Shown: piece by piece, positions 1-8,452 of the stretch
How positions within the stretch are numbered: position 1 is the first letter of the stretch
Layout of the letters: each line of letters starts with the position of its first letter
DNA from: Fusicatenibacter sp.
GTDB taxonomy: Bacteria > Bacillota > Clostridia > Lachnospirales > Lachnospiraceae
DNA: 53,939 nt
Direction: 5' to 3'
NCBI GenBank assembly: GCA_017887445.1
Contig: JAGHIA010000084.1
Span: 1 to 53,939 of the forward strand
Notes under the pieces: generated by a model
What the model was told of the DNA's origin: nothing
Databases searched by the model: none
The model's input: the letters and a program-made list of their open reading frames with translations, nothing else
Translations under genes and position numbers: made by a program

Positions 1-32
1 CAAAAATGCCGTGGAATCTCTCCCTTGAATCA

Positions 33-61
33 TTGACTTTTTTTGAGTTTCTGTGTAGAAT
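33..61 (+). promoter_or_regulatory. Sigma-70-type promoter of the polysaccharide operon
   Basis: A -35 box TTGACT (33-38) lies exactly 17 bp before a -10 box TAGAAT (56-61), both close to the SigA consensus. It faces the first gene at 146 and is the only strong promoter I see before the 31-kb run of co-directional polysaccharide genes. Confidence 0.75.
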
Positions 62-115
62 GAATGCGAAAGCCATTCATACGTTATGTAAATGACAGGA
101 TAAATACAACATAAC
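60..115 (+). promoter_or_regulatory. Inverted repeats in the operon leader (possible operator or RNA hairpins)
   Basis: ATGAATG (60-66) and CATTCAT (74-80) form a 7-bp inverted repeat that starts at the -10 box and covers the expected transcription start. A second inverted pair, GTTATGT (83-89) and ACATAAC (109-115), follows in the untranslated leader. The first is placed like a repressor operator or a start-proximal hairpin. No T-tract follows either pair, so they are not simple terminators. Confidence 0.4.
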
Positions 116-145
116 TATTATTATGTGGTACTGGAGGTAGTTTCA

Positions 146-406
146 ATGATAGAGATTTCACTGTTGGAATATCTCGCGCTGAAAATGAACTGCGAATATC
201 TTTCCGACCTGAGATACAAGCCGGTGTGCAAAAAGCGCCTGCGGTATCTGATCAGTGAAACCTACGCCCATAAGTCAGGGGAAGAAGCGGAATGGATCGA
301 GGCCTGCGTCTACCTGACCGGCGAAAGGAAAAATACAGGGGCGAAGGCCTATGAACGTTTGCTTCAGTTCTGTGAGGAGGAAACCCCAGGGAGTGGTGAA
401 GAATGA
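146..406 (+). CDS. Small hypothetical protein, first gene of the EPS operon
   Basis: Unrecognised protein of 86 residues, mostly charged and apparently helical, with no membrane segment or signal peptide. I start it at the ATG at 146 because GGAGG (133-137) sits 8 bp upstream; an in-frame GTG at 125 has no ribosome site. Its stop overlaps the next start (ATGA, 403-406), so it is translationally coupled to the dehydratase gene. Its place as first gene after the promoter hints at a regulatory or accessory role in polysaccharide synthesis, but the sequence shows no known motif. Confidence 0.75.
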   Translation: MIEISLLEYLALKMNCEYLSDLRYKPVCKKRLRYLISETYAHKSGEEAEWIEACVYLTGERKNTGAKAYERLLQFCEEETPGSGEE

Positions 407-2364
407 AAGGAAATGAATATTCAAAGGCCGCGGCGACGGCGGAGGCCGGACAGGCACAGCCGGACGGGGCCGGATTTTCCGGAAGTTGGGCAAAGGAAGG
501 GAAGGAACGGTTTTATCCGTGGAGGATCCATGTCAGCCGGAGTATGCTGATCTTTCTGGCGCTGGACCTTCTGGCCATTGTGGCAGCTTCCTTCGCGAGC
601 ATCTGGGTCAGACATGAGTTCCAGATTTCCATGATCGATCCGGCGTTTGTCAGCACCGTAGCCTGGTATCTGCCGGTCAATATATTTACGACATTTCTTG
701 TATATTATCTGTTCTCGTTGTACACGACGCTCTGGAAATACGCCGGGATCACGGAGCTGTGCAATATCACGGCAGCCGCGGCCATGTCCAGCCTGCTTCA
801 GATGGGAGGCATCCTGATCTGTGGAAAGCCGATCTTTCGAAGCTATGTGCTGCTGTATTTCGTGCTTATGCTTGCGGAGACGGTGGCGACGAGATTTTCC
901 TACCGTTTTCTGCGGCTGGTGAGAAACAAATATTTCCGCGCCTCGGCAGACCGGCGCATGAACCTGATGGTGGTGGGCGCAGGCGACGCCGGAGCGGCTG
1001 TCATCAAGGAGACGCGGCTGAGCAAGGAGTCCACGAGAAAGGTCTGCTGTATGATCGACCGGGAGCCTTCCAAATGGGGAAAGCGGCTGCTGGGCGTTCC
1101 CATCGTCGGGGACGTGGCGGACATTCCGGAGGCAGTGAAAAAATATCATATCCAGAAAATCCTGATCACCATCCCTTCGGCCAACCGCCGGGCGCTGCGG
1201 GAGATTGTCACAGTCTGCCAGACCACCGGCTGCGAGATCAATATTCTTCCGGGCATTTATCAGCTGATCGACGGCGAGATCGTGACCTCCCGGCTCAGGA
1301 ACGTAAAATTCGAAGATCTGCTGGCCCGGGAACCGGTAAAGGTGGACCTGGACGCGATTCTGGATTATATCCAGGGGAAGACCGTGCTTGTGACCGGAGG
1401 CGGCGGTTCCATCGGAAGCGAGATCTGCCGGCAGCTGGCCGGTCACGGCGTGGGCAAACTGATTATCTTTGATATTTATGAAAACAACGCTTACAGTATC
1501 CAGAAGCAGCTGGAGTGGGAGTACCCGTCGCTGGATATGGAGGTGCTCATCGGTTCGGTGAGAAACGAGAGCCGCCTTAAGGATATTTTTGAGACCTACC
1601 GGCCGGAGATCGTATTTCACGCGGCGGCCCACAAGCATGTGCCGCTGATGGAGGACAGTCCTAACGAGGCCATCAAAAACAATGTGATAGGCACCTACCT
1701 GACGGCGCAGATGGCCAGCCGCTATCGTGCCCGGAAGTTTATCCTGATCTCCACCGACAAGGCGGTGAACCCTACCAATATCATGGGCGCCAGCAAACGG
1801 CTCTGCGAGATGGTGATCCAGATGATCGGAAAAAAGAGTGAGACAGAGTTCGCGGCGGTGCGTTTCGGAAACGTGCTGGGAAGCAACGGAAGTGTGATCC
1901 CGCTGTTCCGCAAGCAGATCGAGCAGGGAGGCCCGGTGACGGTGACCCATCCGGAGATCATCCGTTACTTTATGACCATACCCGAGGCGGTGAGTCTGGT
2001 GCTGGAGGCAGGCGCCTATGCCAGGGACGGGGAAATCTTTGTGCTGAACATGGGCGAGCCGGTGAAGATTGACGATCTGGCGAGAAATATGATCCGCCTG
2101 TCCGGATACGAGCCGGATGTGGATATTATGATCAAATATACAGGACTGCGGCCGGGAGAGAAGCTGTACGAGGAGCTTCTGATGAACGAGGAAGGGATGA
2201 AGACCACGGAGAACGACCGGATTTTTGTGGGAAGGCAGATTGACTTCGACGAGGAGACCTTCGAGCAGAGCCTTCTTGAGCTGGCCCAGGCCTCCAGTTC
2301 CGAATCCCGGACGATCCGGGAGATCGTACATAGGATCGTGCCGGAATATCACTATGAAACGTAA
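403..2364 (+). CDS. Membrane-bound UDP-GlcNAc 4,6-dehydratase (FlaA1/PglF/CapD type)
   Basis: 653 residues, usual length for membrane PglF/CapD-type enzymes. After a polar N-terminus come about four membrane segments (roughly residues 45-165), then a first nucleotide-binding fold with G192-x-G-x-x-G197, then the catalytic SDR domain with TGGGGSIGSE at 331-340 and HAAAHKH at 406-412. The active site reads T451-D452-K453 with M461 and K465, the D-K-(x8)-M spacing of PglF-type dehydratases rather than the Y-x3-K of ordinary epimerases. Family knowledge: it removes water from UDP-GlcNAc to give the 4-keto-6-deoxy sugar, the precursor of bacillosamine/QuiNAc/FucNAc-type sugars. No aminotransferase follows in this window, so the final sugar is unclear. 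Confidence 0.9.
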   Translation: MKGNEYSKAAATAEAGQAQPDGAGFSGSWAKEGKERFYPWRIHVSRSMLIFLALDLLAIVAASFASIWVRHEFQISMIDPAFVSTVAWYLPVNIFTTFLVYYLFSLYTTLWKYAGITELCNITAAAAMSSLLQMGGILICGKPIFRSYVLLYFVLMLAETVATRFSYRFLRLVRNKYFRASADRRMNLMVVGAGDAGAAVIKETRLSKESTRKVCCMIDREPSKWGKRLLGVPIVGDVADIPEAVKKYHIQKILITIPSANRRALREIVTVCQTTGCEINILPGIYQLIDGEIVTSRLRNVKFEDLLAREPVKVDLDAILDYIQGKTVLVTGGGGSIGSEICRQLAGHGVGKLIIFDIYENNAYSIQKQLEWEYPSLDMEVLIGSVRNESRLKDIFETYRPEIVFHAAAHKHVPLMEDSPNEAIKNNVIGTYLTAQMASRYRARKFILISTDKAVNPTNIMGASKRLCEMVIQMIGKKSETEFAAVRFGNVLGSNGSVIPLFRKQIEQGGPVTVTHPEIIRYFMTIPEAVSLVLEAGAYARDGEIFVLNMGEPVKIDDLARNMIRLSGYEPDVDIMIKYTGLRPGEKLYEELLMNEEGMKTTENDRIFVGRQIDFDEETFEQSLLELAQASSSESRTIREIVHRIVPEYHYET

Positions 2365-2376
2365 GGAGGAACGGCC

Positions 2377-2667
2377 GTGGAGACAGGAAAAACCATAAAA
2401 GTGCAGGAGGACGTGGTCCTGCGGGAGATTGCCGGGGAATGTTTCCTGATTCCCACCGGAAAGACCGTGCTGAAATACAACGGTCTTGTGCATGTGAGTC
2501 CGCTGGAGGCGGAGCTATGGGAGCTGCTGCGGCAGGAAGCGGATGAGGAAGCCCTTGTCCGCACAATGATGACAGTGTATGACGTGGAGGAAAGTGCGCT
2601 GAGGGAAGATATCCAGGAGTTTCTGGATAAGCTATCCGGAAGCGGGATATTGGTGGAAGATGAGTAG
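2377..2667 (+). CDS. PqqD-like protein
   Basis: 96 residues from a GTG start at 2377; AAGGAGGA ends 7 bp upstream and no better ATG exists. The layout matches the PqqD family: an N-terminal beta region (about residues 10-40), a central ELWELL helix, then a YDV segment and a C-terminal EFL..L...GIL helix. PqqD-like domains usually bind ribosomal peptide precursors (RRE fold), but no radical-SAM enzyme or precursor peptide is visible here. The 3' end overlaps the LuxR-type regulator gene by 8 bp, so the two are probably co-translated and may act together as a sensor pair; that partnership is inference. Confidence 0.75.
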   Translation: METGKTIKVQEDVVLREIAGECFLIPTGKTVLKYNGLVHVSPLEAELWELLRQEADEEALVRTMMTVYDVEESALREDIQEFLDKLSGSGILVEDE

Positions 2668-5182
2668 TATGGCGGAACAGACAAAAGAAGACATTTTTAC
2701 ATATGAAAGATTTTATATCGACAAGAGCGCTCCTCTGGTGCAGGCGCTTGCGGAGTACCCCTGTGTATATCTGGAAGGAGCGGCCGCGTCGGGAAAGACC
2801 ACGGCGATCCGTATGGCTATCCAGAGGCAGGACAGCGTGTCCGTTCTCAACGTGTCGGCAGAGGGGGAAGGCCTGGAGGTTTACAGCCGCAAGATCGACG
2901 GTTTCCGGAACAACGGCAGGAAGCATCGCTGGATCGTGGTGGAAGACTTTCCCGCCGCTCCGGATGAGGAGGAAACCGGATGGTTTCTGCGGCTGATCGG
3001 CCAGCTGGGTCCCGGGGAGCGGTTGATTCTGGAGGGACGGGAGGAGCTTCCGGCCGCGTTTTTTGACCTGCTGTGGAAGGGGAAACTTCAGCTGCTCACC
3101 CAGGAAACCCTGACGCTGACCAGGGAGGAGACGGCGCGGCTGGCGGCGGAGAGAAACAGTTTTCTGAATCCTTCCGAGCTGCACGAAAAGACCGGCGGGT
3201 GGGCAGGCGGCGTGGATCTGCTCCTCCGGCTGACGGTGCGGCCGCCGGTGCGTATGGGAACCGCGCCCTCTGTGGAGGAAATCCTTCGGCGGAGGGAGGT
3301 GCAGGATTACCTGGAACAGGAGGTGTTTCAGACGCTGCGTCAGGAGGAAAAAGAACTTCTCGACTGGACAGAACTGTGCCCTTGGCTCCACCCCGAGCTG
3401 TGCGGGGAGGTGTTTGGCATACCGCAGGCCGCGCAGGCGCTGGAGAGGCTTTGGCGGAAAGGAATCCTGACCTTATGCAGCAAAAAGCGTCTGTGGAAGA
3501 GGCTTCCGCTGTTTCAGACGCCAAAGGCAGAGCGGCCAAAGCTTAGCGGCTGCGGACAGACGGCAGGGAAAAAGGCTCCCCGTTCCCTGTCGGGAAAGCA
3601 CAGAACCCCTATGGAAAACGCCAGGCTGCTGAGACAGGCCGGCGCGTGGTTTGACAGAAACGGTATGATCGGCCAGGCGCTGTACTGTCTGGAGCAGGCC
3701 GGCGATGAGAACGGATCTATGGAATGTCTGCAGCGCCATTGCATGGAGATCCCGTTTTCCGGAATCCTGTGGACCGACGGTCTCTGGCCGGAAGACGCTT
3801 CCTGCGAGAGCTGCTATCTGCGGGGGATGGAGGCGGTCGTCCATCAGGACTGGATCGCCCTGCAGGAGGAGATCCGCCTGCTGAAAAAACAGAAGGATGC
3901 CATAGAGACCCAAAACGGTCCGTCAAAACGCGCCGCGGAACTGTTGGTGAACCTTACCTTCGCGGATCCTTCCGTGTCCCTGGAGGACTGGCTGAAGCAG
4001 CTGAAGCAGACCGCCAAGGTCCATGGCCCCTTGCATCTTGGCCATATCCTGGGCGGATCCTGCACCTTCCTCTGCGGACTGCGTGACCTTTCCGGACTGT
4101 TTGTAGGCGGAAGAAAGGCGGAGCGCAAGAAGGCCGAGCTGTGGAAAAACAGTCTTGGGGCGGAGGAATGGAAGGCTTATCAGTTTGCCCGCGTGGAATT
4201 TTATCTGGAGACAAAGCAGCTGGAGAAACTTCCGGAGGAAGACAGAAAACTGCTGCTTACGCCGGATGCGGACGAAAACTGGACGTTTCTGTTTGCCCGG
4301 TACTGGCTTCTGATCAAACTTCGCAGGTCCGGCGACGGGGAACCGCTTCTCTCCAAGGACGGGGAGGAGGCGGAGACGGCGGTGCGGACCATGCTGGAGG
4401 ACGAAGAAAATCCCATCTGCCGCAGGATCCTTGAAGCGGCAGACGCCCTGCGGACCAGCGGCGGCGGAGAAAAAATCCTGTTTTCCTGGCTGCGGGAAAA
4501 GAAAAACGAATGGTCTGACGAGATCAGCGAGGAGACCGTGGGCATGTGGTATCTGCGGTGCGCGGCCTGTTACGAGATCCATCAGCTGGACCGGACAGAA
4601 AAGATCCTGAAAAAGCTGCTTCCCTTCGCCCGCAGCGGCAGACGCAGCAGGATTCTGGCGGAATGCCTGTTCCAGCAGGCTGCCATCAGCTGGAGCAGGG
4701 AGAACAGAAAAAAATCTCTGCAGGAGGCGGTGGAATCCTTCCTGGTGACCGGCGAATACCGCTATGTAAAGTTCTATACCCAATACGGAAGAAACGGCTA
4801 CGGAGTGATCGGGGAATATATGGAATGGCTGAGCAGCAGTTCACCGGACAGCTGGAGCCGCAAGAAGAAATATAATTACGGCAATGTGCTGAACATGCCC
4901 GTAGAGGATTACATGAACGTCATCCTCCGGGAGGCGAAAAAAACCAGAGGCCAGGCAGCCAGACGGACGCCGGAGGAAACGGAGGAGTCGCTGACCGTGA
5001 CGGAGATCATCGTTCTGAAGGAGCTGAGTACCGGAAGGACCAACGAGGAGATCTGCACGGACCTGAACCTGAAGCTGACCACCGTCAAAGGCCATATTTA
5101 CAGTATTTACAAAAAGCTGGGTGTGAAAAGCCGCGTGCAGGCGCTGCTGATCGGCAGGGAACGGGGATTGCTGAAGGAATGA
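2660..5182 (+). CDS. LuxR-family transcriptional regulator with MalT-like ATPase domain
   Basis: 840 residues. A Walker A motif GAAASGKT lies at 40-47, followed by a STAND/MalT-like ATPase region (Walker B-like IVVEDF near 95), a long helical, TPR-like middle, and a typical LuxR/GerE helix-turn-helix in the last 65 residues (LTVTE...TGRTNEEI...TVKGHIYSIYKKLGVKSR). Such large LuxR proteins switch on when a ligand or partner protein binds the helical sensor region. It sits inside the operon between pqqD-like and cpsB genes and overlaps both (2660-2667, and ATGA at 5179), so it probably autoregulates polysaccharide production. The inducer is unknown. Confidence 0.85.
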   Translation: MSSMAEQTKEDIFTYERFYIDKSAPLVQALAEYPCVYLEGAAASGKTTAIRMAIQRQDSVSVLNVSAEGEGLEVYSRKIDGFRNNGRKHRWIVVEDFPAAPDEEETGWFLRLIGQLGPGERLILEGREELPAAFFDLLWKGKLQLLTQETLTLTREETARLAAERNSFLNPSELHEKTGGWAGGVDLLLRLTVRPPVRMGTAPSVEEILRRREVQDYLEQEVFQTLRQEEKELLDWTELCPWLHPELCGEVFGIPQAAQALERLWRKGILTLCSKKRLWKRLPLFQTPKAERPKLSGCGQTAGKKAPRSLSGKHRTPMENARLLRQAGAWFDRNGMIGQALYCLEQAGDENGSMECLQRHCMEIPFSGILWTDGLWPEDASCESCYLRGMEAVVHQDWIALQEEIRLLKKQKDAIETQNGPSKRAAELLVNLTFADPSVSLEDWLKQLKQTAKVHGPLHLGHILGGSCTFLCGLRDLSGLFVGGRKAERKKAELWKNSLGAEEWKAYQFARVEFYLETKQLEKLPEEDRKLLLTPDADENWTFLFARYWLLIKLRRSGDGEPLLSKDGEEAETAVRTMLEDEENPICRRILEAADALRTSGGGEKILFSWLREKKNEWSDEISEETVGMWYLRCAACYEIHQLDRTEKILKKLLPFARSGRRSRILAECLFQQAAISWSRENRKKSLQEAVESFLVTGEYRYVKFYTQYGRNGYGVIGEYMEWLSSSSPDSWSRKKKYNYGNVLNMPVEDYMNVILREAKKTRGQAARRTPEETEESLTVTEIIVLKELSTGRTNEEICTDLNLKLTTVKGHIYSIYKKLGVKSRVQALLIGRERGLLKE

Positions 5183-5949
5183 CAGACATACATACGCACA
5201 TTCTTCCCGGCGTGGATGACGGCTCGCCGGATATGGAAACATCGCTGATGATGGCGGAGGCCGCGGCAAGAAGCGGCGTCACCGTCATGGCGGCCACCTG
5301 CCACAGCAACCAGGAGGAATTTCAGAATTTCGAATCGGAAGAGCTGCGCCAGCGTTTTGAGGAGATTGCCCAGGAGATCGCCAGGGAACGGATTCCCATA
5401 CGCCTCGTCCGGGGAATGGAGATCTGGGCCGCCGGCACGCTGGAGAAAAAAATCTCCGGCGGTCAGCTGATCGGGTTAAACGGCTCACGTTTTTATCTGG
5501 TGGAGGTTCCCTTTGACGCGGAGCCGGAGGAGATCCGGGAGCGGCTGAAGGAGCTTCTTGATCTGGGAAAGGTTCCTGTGCTGGCCCATCCGGAGCGGTA
5601 CTACTGCGTGCAGGAGCGGCCAAACTGCCTGTTCGAGTGGCGGACTCTGGGCGCGCTGGCCCAGCTGAACAAGGGGAGTATTTTTGGAAGATTCGGGCCA
5701 ATGACAGAAAAGACCGCCCGGACCCTTCTGGAACATCAGATGGTGACCTGTGTTGCCAGCGACGCCCACGGCGCGGAATACCGCACCGCGGAGCTGGGAT
5801 CCATCCGGGAATTTCTCATGCGGCATTACTCAGAGAAATATGCCGGTTTCCTTCTGAAAAAGAATCCGGAACAGATACTGAAAAACCGTCTGCCAATGGA
5901 CGGCCCTTTGCCAGTTCCGGTGAGACAGGCGATACGATGGTTTTGGTAA
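5179..5949 (+). CDS. cpsB: CpsB/YwqE-type tyrosine-protein phosphatase (PHP family)
   Basis: 256 residues, normal length. The N-terminus carries the metal-binding DIHTHILPGVDDG (3-15); further PHP ligands are H137 in HPERY and D195/H197 in SDAHG. Family knowledge: Mn-dependent phosphatases that dephosphorylate the tyrosine tail of the cognate BY-kinase and so control capsule length and amount. The two kinases it should act on are at 7041 and 8453. Translation is coupled to the LuxR gene by an ATGA overlap. A MITE (5959-6102) inserted 9 bp after its stop. Confidence 0.92.
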   Translation: MTDIHTHILPGVDDGSPDMETSLMMAEAAARSGVTVMAATCHSNQEEFQNFESEELRQRFEEIAQEIARERIPIRLVRGMEIWAAGTLEKKISGGQLIGLNGSRFYLVEVPFDAEPEEIRERLKELLDLGKVPVLAHPERYYCVQERPNCLFEWRTLGALAQLNKGSIFGRFGPMTEKTARTLLEHQMVTCVASDAHGAEYRTAELGSIREFLMRHYSEKYAGFLLKKNPEQILKNRLPMDGPLPVPVRQAIRWFW

Positions 5950-5950
5950 A

Positions 5951-6110
5951 AGGAGAGTGTAACAGTTCAGCGTTGCTGAACTATTACACGCTTCGCGATG
6001 CACAGAAACTGCATTTCATGCAGTTTCGCGCTGCATGCCTCGGGATTTTCGCACATTCTGTGCGAAAACACCTCGCGGGATAGTGACAGACTGAACTGTT
6101 ACAGGAGAGT
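5951..6110 (-). mobile_element. 144-bp IS66-like MITE, copy 1, with 8-bp target duplication
   Basis: The element proper is 5959-6102. It begins GTAACAGTTCAG and ends CTGAACTGTTAC, a perfect 12-bp terminal inverted repeat. AGGAGAGT stands immediately on both sides (5951-5958 and 6103-6110), an exact 8-bp target-site duplication. Inside are hairpins such as AAACTGCAT/ATGCAGTTT and TTTTCGCACA/TGTGCGAAAA. It has no transposase gene. GTAA ends plus 8-bp duplications are the hallmark of IS66-family transposition, so it was probably moved in trans. It is the reverse complement of the copy at 33520, with 10 differences in 144 bp by my count. Confidence 0.88.
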
Positions 6111-6136
6111 AGCTGTCCAGCCGGCTGGATAGTTGT
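6108..6136. repeat. Short palindromic MITE relative
   Basis: A 29-bp palindrome (core GTCCAGCCGGCTGGA) between AAAAGGAG on the right (6137-6144) and, if the 144-bp MITE is removed, AAAAGGAG on the left (5947-5950 joined to 5951-5954). It looks like an older short insertion that the 144-bp MITE later hit at its edge. Its ends (GTAG/TTGT) have drifted from GTAAC/GTTAC. Confidence 0.5.
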
Positions 6137-6154
6137 AAAAGGAGAACACACAGA

Positions 6155-7030
6155 ATGAGAAAAGCAAAGACAGCAAGCATCCTTTTGTTTGCGGTATCGC
6201 TGGGACTGTTCCTCTTCTGCGTCTTTGTGCGGGAAGGCAGACAGGACCAGAACGGTCCGGAGATTTCCATGGACCAGCAGGAGATCCAGGCAAGCATCGC
6301 CGCGGACGACGCCGCGCTGCTCCAGGGTGTGACGGCGGCGGACAAAAAGGACGGGGACGTGACAAATTCTCTGGTGGTAGAAAATATTTCCAATTTTATA
6401 GAAAAAGGACGGCGCAAAGTCAGCATTGCCGCCTTTGACCGCGACAACCATGTGACCCACGCGGAGCGCGAACTGGTCTACACCGACTATACGTCGCCGG
6501 TCTTTACCCTGGACGGCCCTTTGAAATTTTCTCTGGACGCGGAGAGCCTGATCGAAGGTCTGCACGCCCTGGACTGTCTGGACGGAGATATCACCGGCAA
6601 GATCCAGATGAGCTTTCAGGACAATTTTTCCTACGCAACGCCCGGGCAGTACCAGGTGATCTACTCCGTGGCCAACAGCGCCGGAGACGTGAAAAATCTG
6701 CCGGTGACCCTGGAACTGTACGACCCGGCGCAGCAGATGGACACTCCGGAATTGACGCTTACCCAGTATCTGGTCAATCTGTCTGTGGGAGAAGGATTTG
6801 ACCCATGGGGATATCTTGCCAGCGTGACCGTCAACCATTACGACTATGTCAAAGGGGGGGACGGAGTCCTTTACGGCGCCCAGAGCGGAGAAGTACTGGA
6901 CGCGGCGGCTGTCCAGATTGAAAACCCGGTGGACACCAACACGCCGGGGGTTTATGAGGTGGTCTACACCGCTTACAACGCGGACGGAACGCCTGGAACG
7001 GTACGCCTGATCGTATCGGTAAACGGTTGA
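6155..7030 (+). CDS. Membrane-anchored extracytoplasmic protein with DUF5011/Ig-like repeats
   Basis: 291 residues. One N-terminal membrane segment (about 7-26) without a lipobox cysteine suggests a signal anchor with the rest outside the cell. Two repeats follow the DUF5011 pattern: D-x-x-DGDVT near 66-71 and LDGDITGKI near 146, each with a later G-x-Y-x-V-x-Y-x-V strand ending in a TG/AG turn. The C-terminal third has another PGVYEVVYTAYN strand. Such proteins recur in clostridial EPS operons beside the Wzz/BY-kinase genes, and may hold or sense the growing polymer at the surface; that role is inference. A GGAGAA site precedes the ATG at 6155, and 10 bp separate the gene from the kinase gene. 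Confidence 0.7.
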   Translation: MRKAKTASILLFAVSLGLFLFCVFVREGRQDQNGPEISMDQQEIQASIAADDAALLQGVTAADKKDGDVTNSLVVENISNFIEKGRRKVSIAAFDRDNHVTHAERELVYTDYTSPVFTLDGPLKFSLDAESLIEGLHALDCLDGDITGKIQMSFQDNFSYATPGQYQVIYSVANSAGDVKNLPVTLELYDPAQQMDTPELTLTQYLVNLSVGEGFDPWGYLASVTVNHYDYVKGGDGVLYGAQSGEVLDAAAVQIENPVDTNTPGVYEVVYTAYNADGTPGTVRLIVSVNG

Positions 7031-7040
7031 GGAGGCTGAC

Positions 7041-8441
7041 ATGCGAGAATACGAAAACAAATACATCAACTCAGAAAAGACAGCGTGGGATTTCAGGAGC
7101 ATCCTGTGGGATATCCTGAGATCCTGGTGGATGATTCTGCTTGTGGGACTGAGCGCCGCGCTGCTGACCTATTCCGCCATTTCCTTCACCCATGAAGACC
7201 GCTTTACGGTAAGCACCACCTTTACCGTCAGCCAGGGCGGAGAGGGATCCAACGCAGTCTCCAATCTGTCCGCCGCTTACGAGATGACGCAGAAATTTTC
7301 GGTGATCCTGGAAAACAATATCCTGAAGAAAACGGTGATGGAAGAGCTGGGAATGGACAGTTTTCCTGCCTCCATGAACGCCTCCATTATCCAGGAGTCC
7401 AACCTGATGCGTCTGTCGGTGACCGCCGATTCCCCACAGAACGCCTACCGGATCCTGGAATCGGTACTCCGGAATTATCCCACCCTGTCGGATTATATCA
7501 TTCCCAACGTGGTCCTGCAGACCATCGAGCAGCCGCGGATTTCCGGCAGTCCCAGCAATCAGCTGCCGGTGAGACAATACATGATCTACGCGTTTCTGGC
7601 CGCGGCCGCGGCGGTCGCCGCGCTGGTGGGCCTGACCTCTCATCTGCGTGACACTGTGAAAAACGAGCAGGAATTTCACCAGAAGGTAGACGCCCAGCTT
7701 CTCGGTACCATCTATCACGAGAAGAAAAAGAAAAAAAGCTCCATGTTGATCACCAATCCGGTGCGCAGCTTCCGCTATGTGGAGTCCTATCGGATGGCCG
7801 CTTCGAGAGTGCGGGGCCGTATGGAGAGAAAACATGCCCAGATCCTGCTGGTCACCAGTGTAGCGGAGAACGAAGGAAAATCCACCACCGCGGCGAATCT
7901 GGCTCTGGCCCTGGCCCAGGAGCAGAAAAAAGTATTGCTGGTGGACTGCGATTTTCGCCGTCCGGCGCTGCATAAGATTTTCGATGTCCGCGACAGGGAT
8001 TTCCGGGACTTTTCTCTGGTACTGCAGGGAAAAGAAAAGGCGGGAGGTATTTTCGAGAAGGTGCAGGACATGCAGCTGTATACCGCCTTCAGCAAACATT
8101 CCATTGAGAGTCCGTCCGAGCTGATCTCCGACGGAAAGCTGGAGAAACTTCTCCGCTCCTGCTGCCAGAAAATGGATTATATCATCCTGGATTCCCCGCC
8201 CATGGGCCTTGCCGTGGACGCGGAGGAGCTGATTCAGATCGCCGACGCGGCGATCCTGTCCGTACGGCAGGACGCGGTTCTGACTCAGGATATCAACGAC
8301 GCCATCGACGCGCTGAACCGCCAGGAAGAAAAAGTCGTCGGCTGCGTTTTCAGCAACGTCTACCCGCCGCTTGGGGAACATATCCGCCAGGGAGCATACG
8401 GCTATGAGGGTTACGGAAAATACAGCAAGGCAGATCGCTAA
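7041..8441 (+). CDS. Polysaccharide chain-length regulator fused to tyrosine autokinase (Wzz/BY-kinase), copy 1
   Basis: 466 residues. A Wzz domain with two membrane segments (about 30-52 and 178-200) surrounds an extracellular helical part and is followed by a cytoplasmic BY-kinase: Walker A ENEGKST (276-282), Walker A' VDCDFRRP (301-308), Walker B ILDSPP (382-387). The C-terminus has a short tyrosine cluster (YGYEGYGKY) for autophosphorylation. Firmicutes usually split these parts into CpsC and CpsD; here they are fused as in proteobacterial Wzc. It lies 11 bp before a second kinase of the same design. Confidence 0.92.
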   Translation: MREYENKYINSEKTAWDFRSILWDILRSWWMILLVGLSAALLTYSAISFTHEDRFTVSTTFTVSQGGEGSNAVSNLSAAYEMTQKFSVILENNILKKTVMEELGMDSFPASMNASIIQESNLMRLSVTADSPQNAYRILESVLRNYPTLSDYIIPNVVLQTIEQPRISGSPSNQLPVRQYMIYAFLAAAAAVAALVGLTSHLRDTVKNEQEFHQKVDAQLLGTIYHEKKKKKSSMLITNPVRSFRYVESYRMAASRVRGRMERKHAQILLVTSVAENEGKSTTAANLALALAQEQKKVLLVDCDFRRPALHKIFDVRDRDFRDFSLVLQGKEKAGGIFEKVQDMQLYTAFSKHSIESPSELISDGKLEKLLRSCCQKMDYIILDSPPMGLAVDAEELIQIADAAILSVRQDAVLTQDINDAIDALNRQEEKVVGCVFSNVYPPLGEHIRQGAYGYEGYGKYSKADR

Positions 8442-8452
8442 AGGGGAGCAGT

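Noticed and set aside
421-2493. A 690-residue open frame on the minus strand opposite the dehydratase gene
   Set aside because: It is the antisense shadow of a GC-rich gene: no ribosome site, no family motif, His/Arg/Gln-rich composition, and the sense frame carries all dehydratase motifs.
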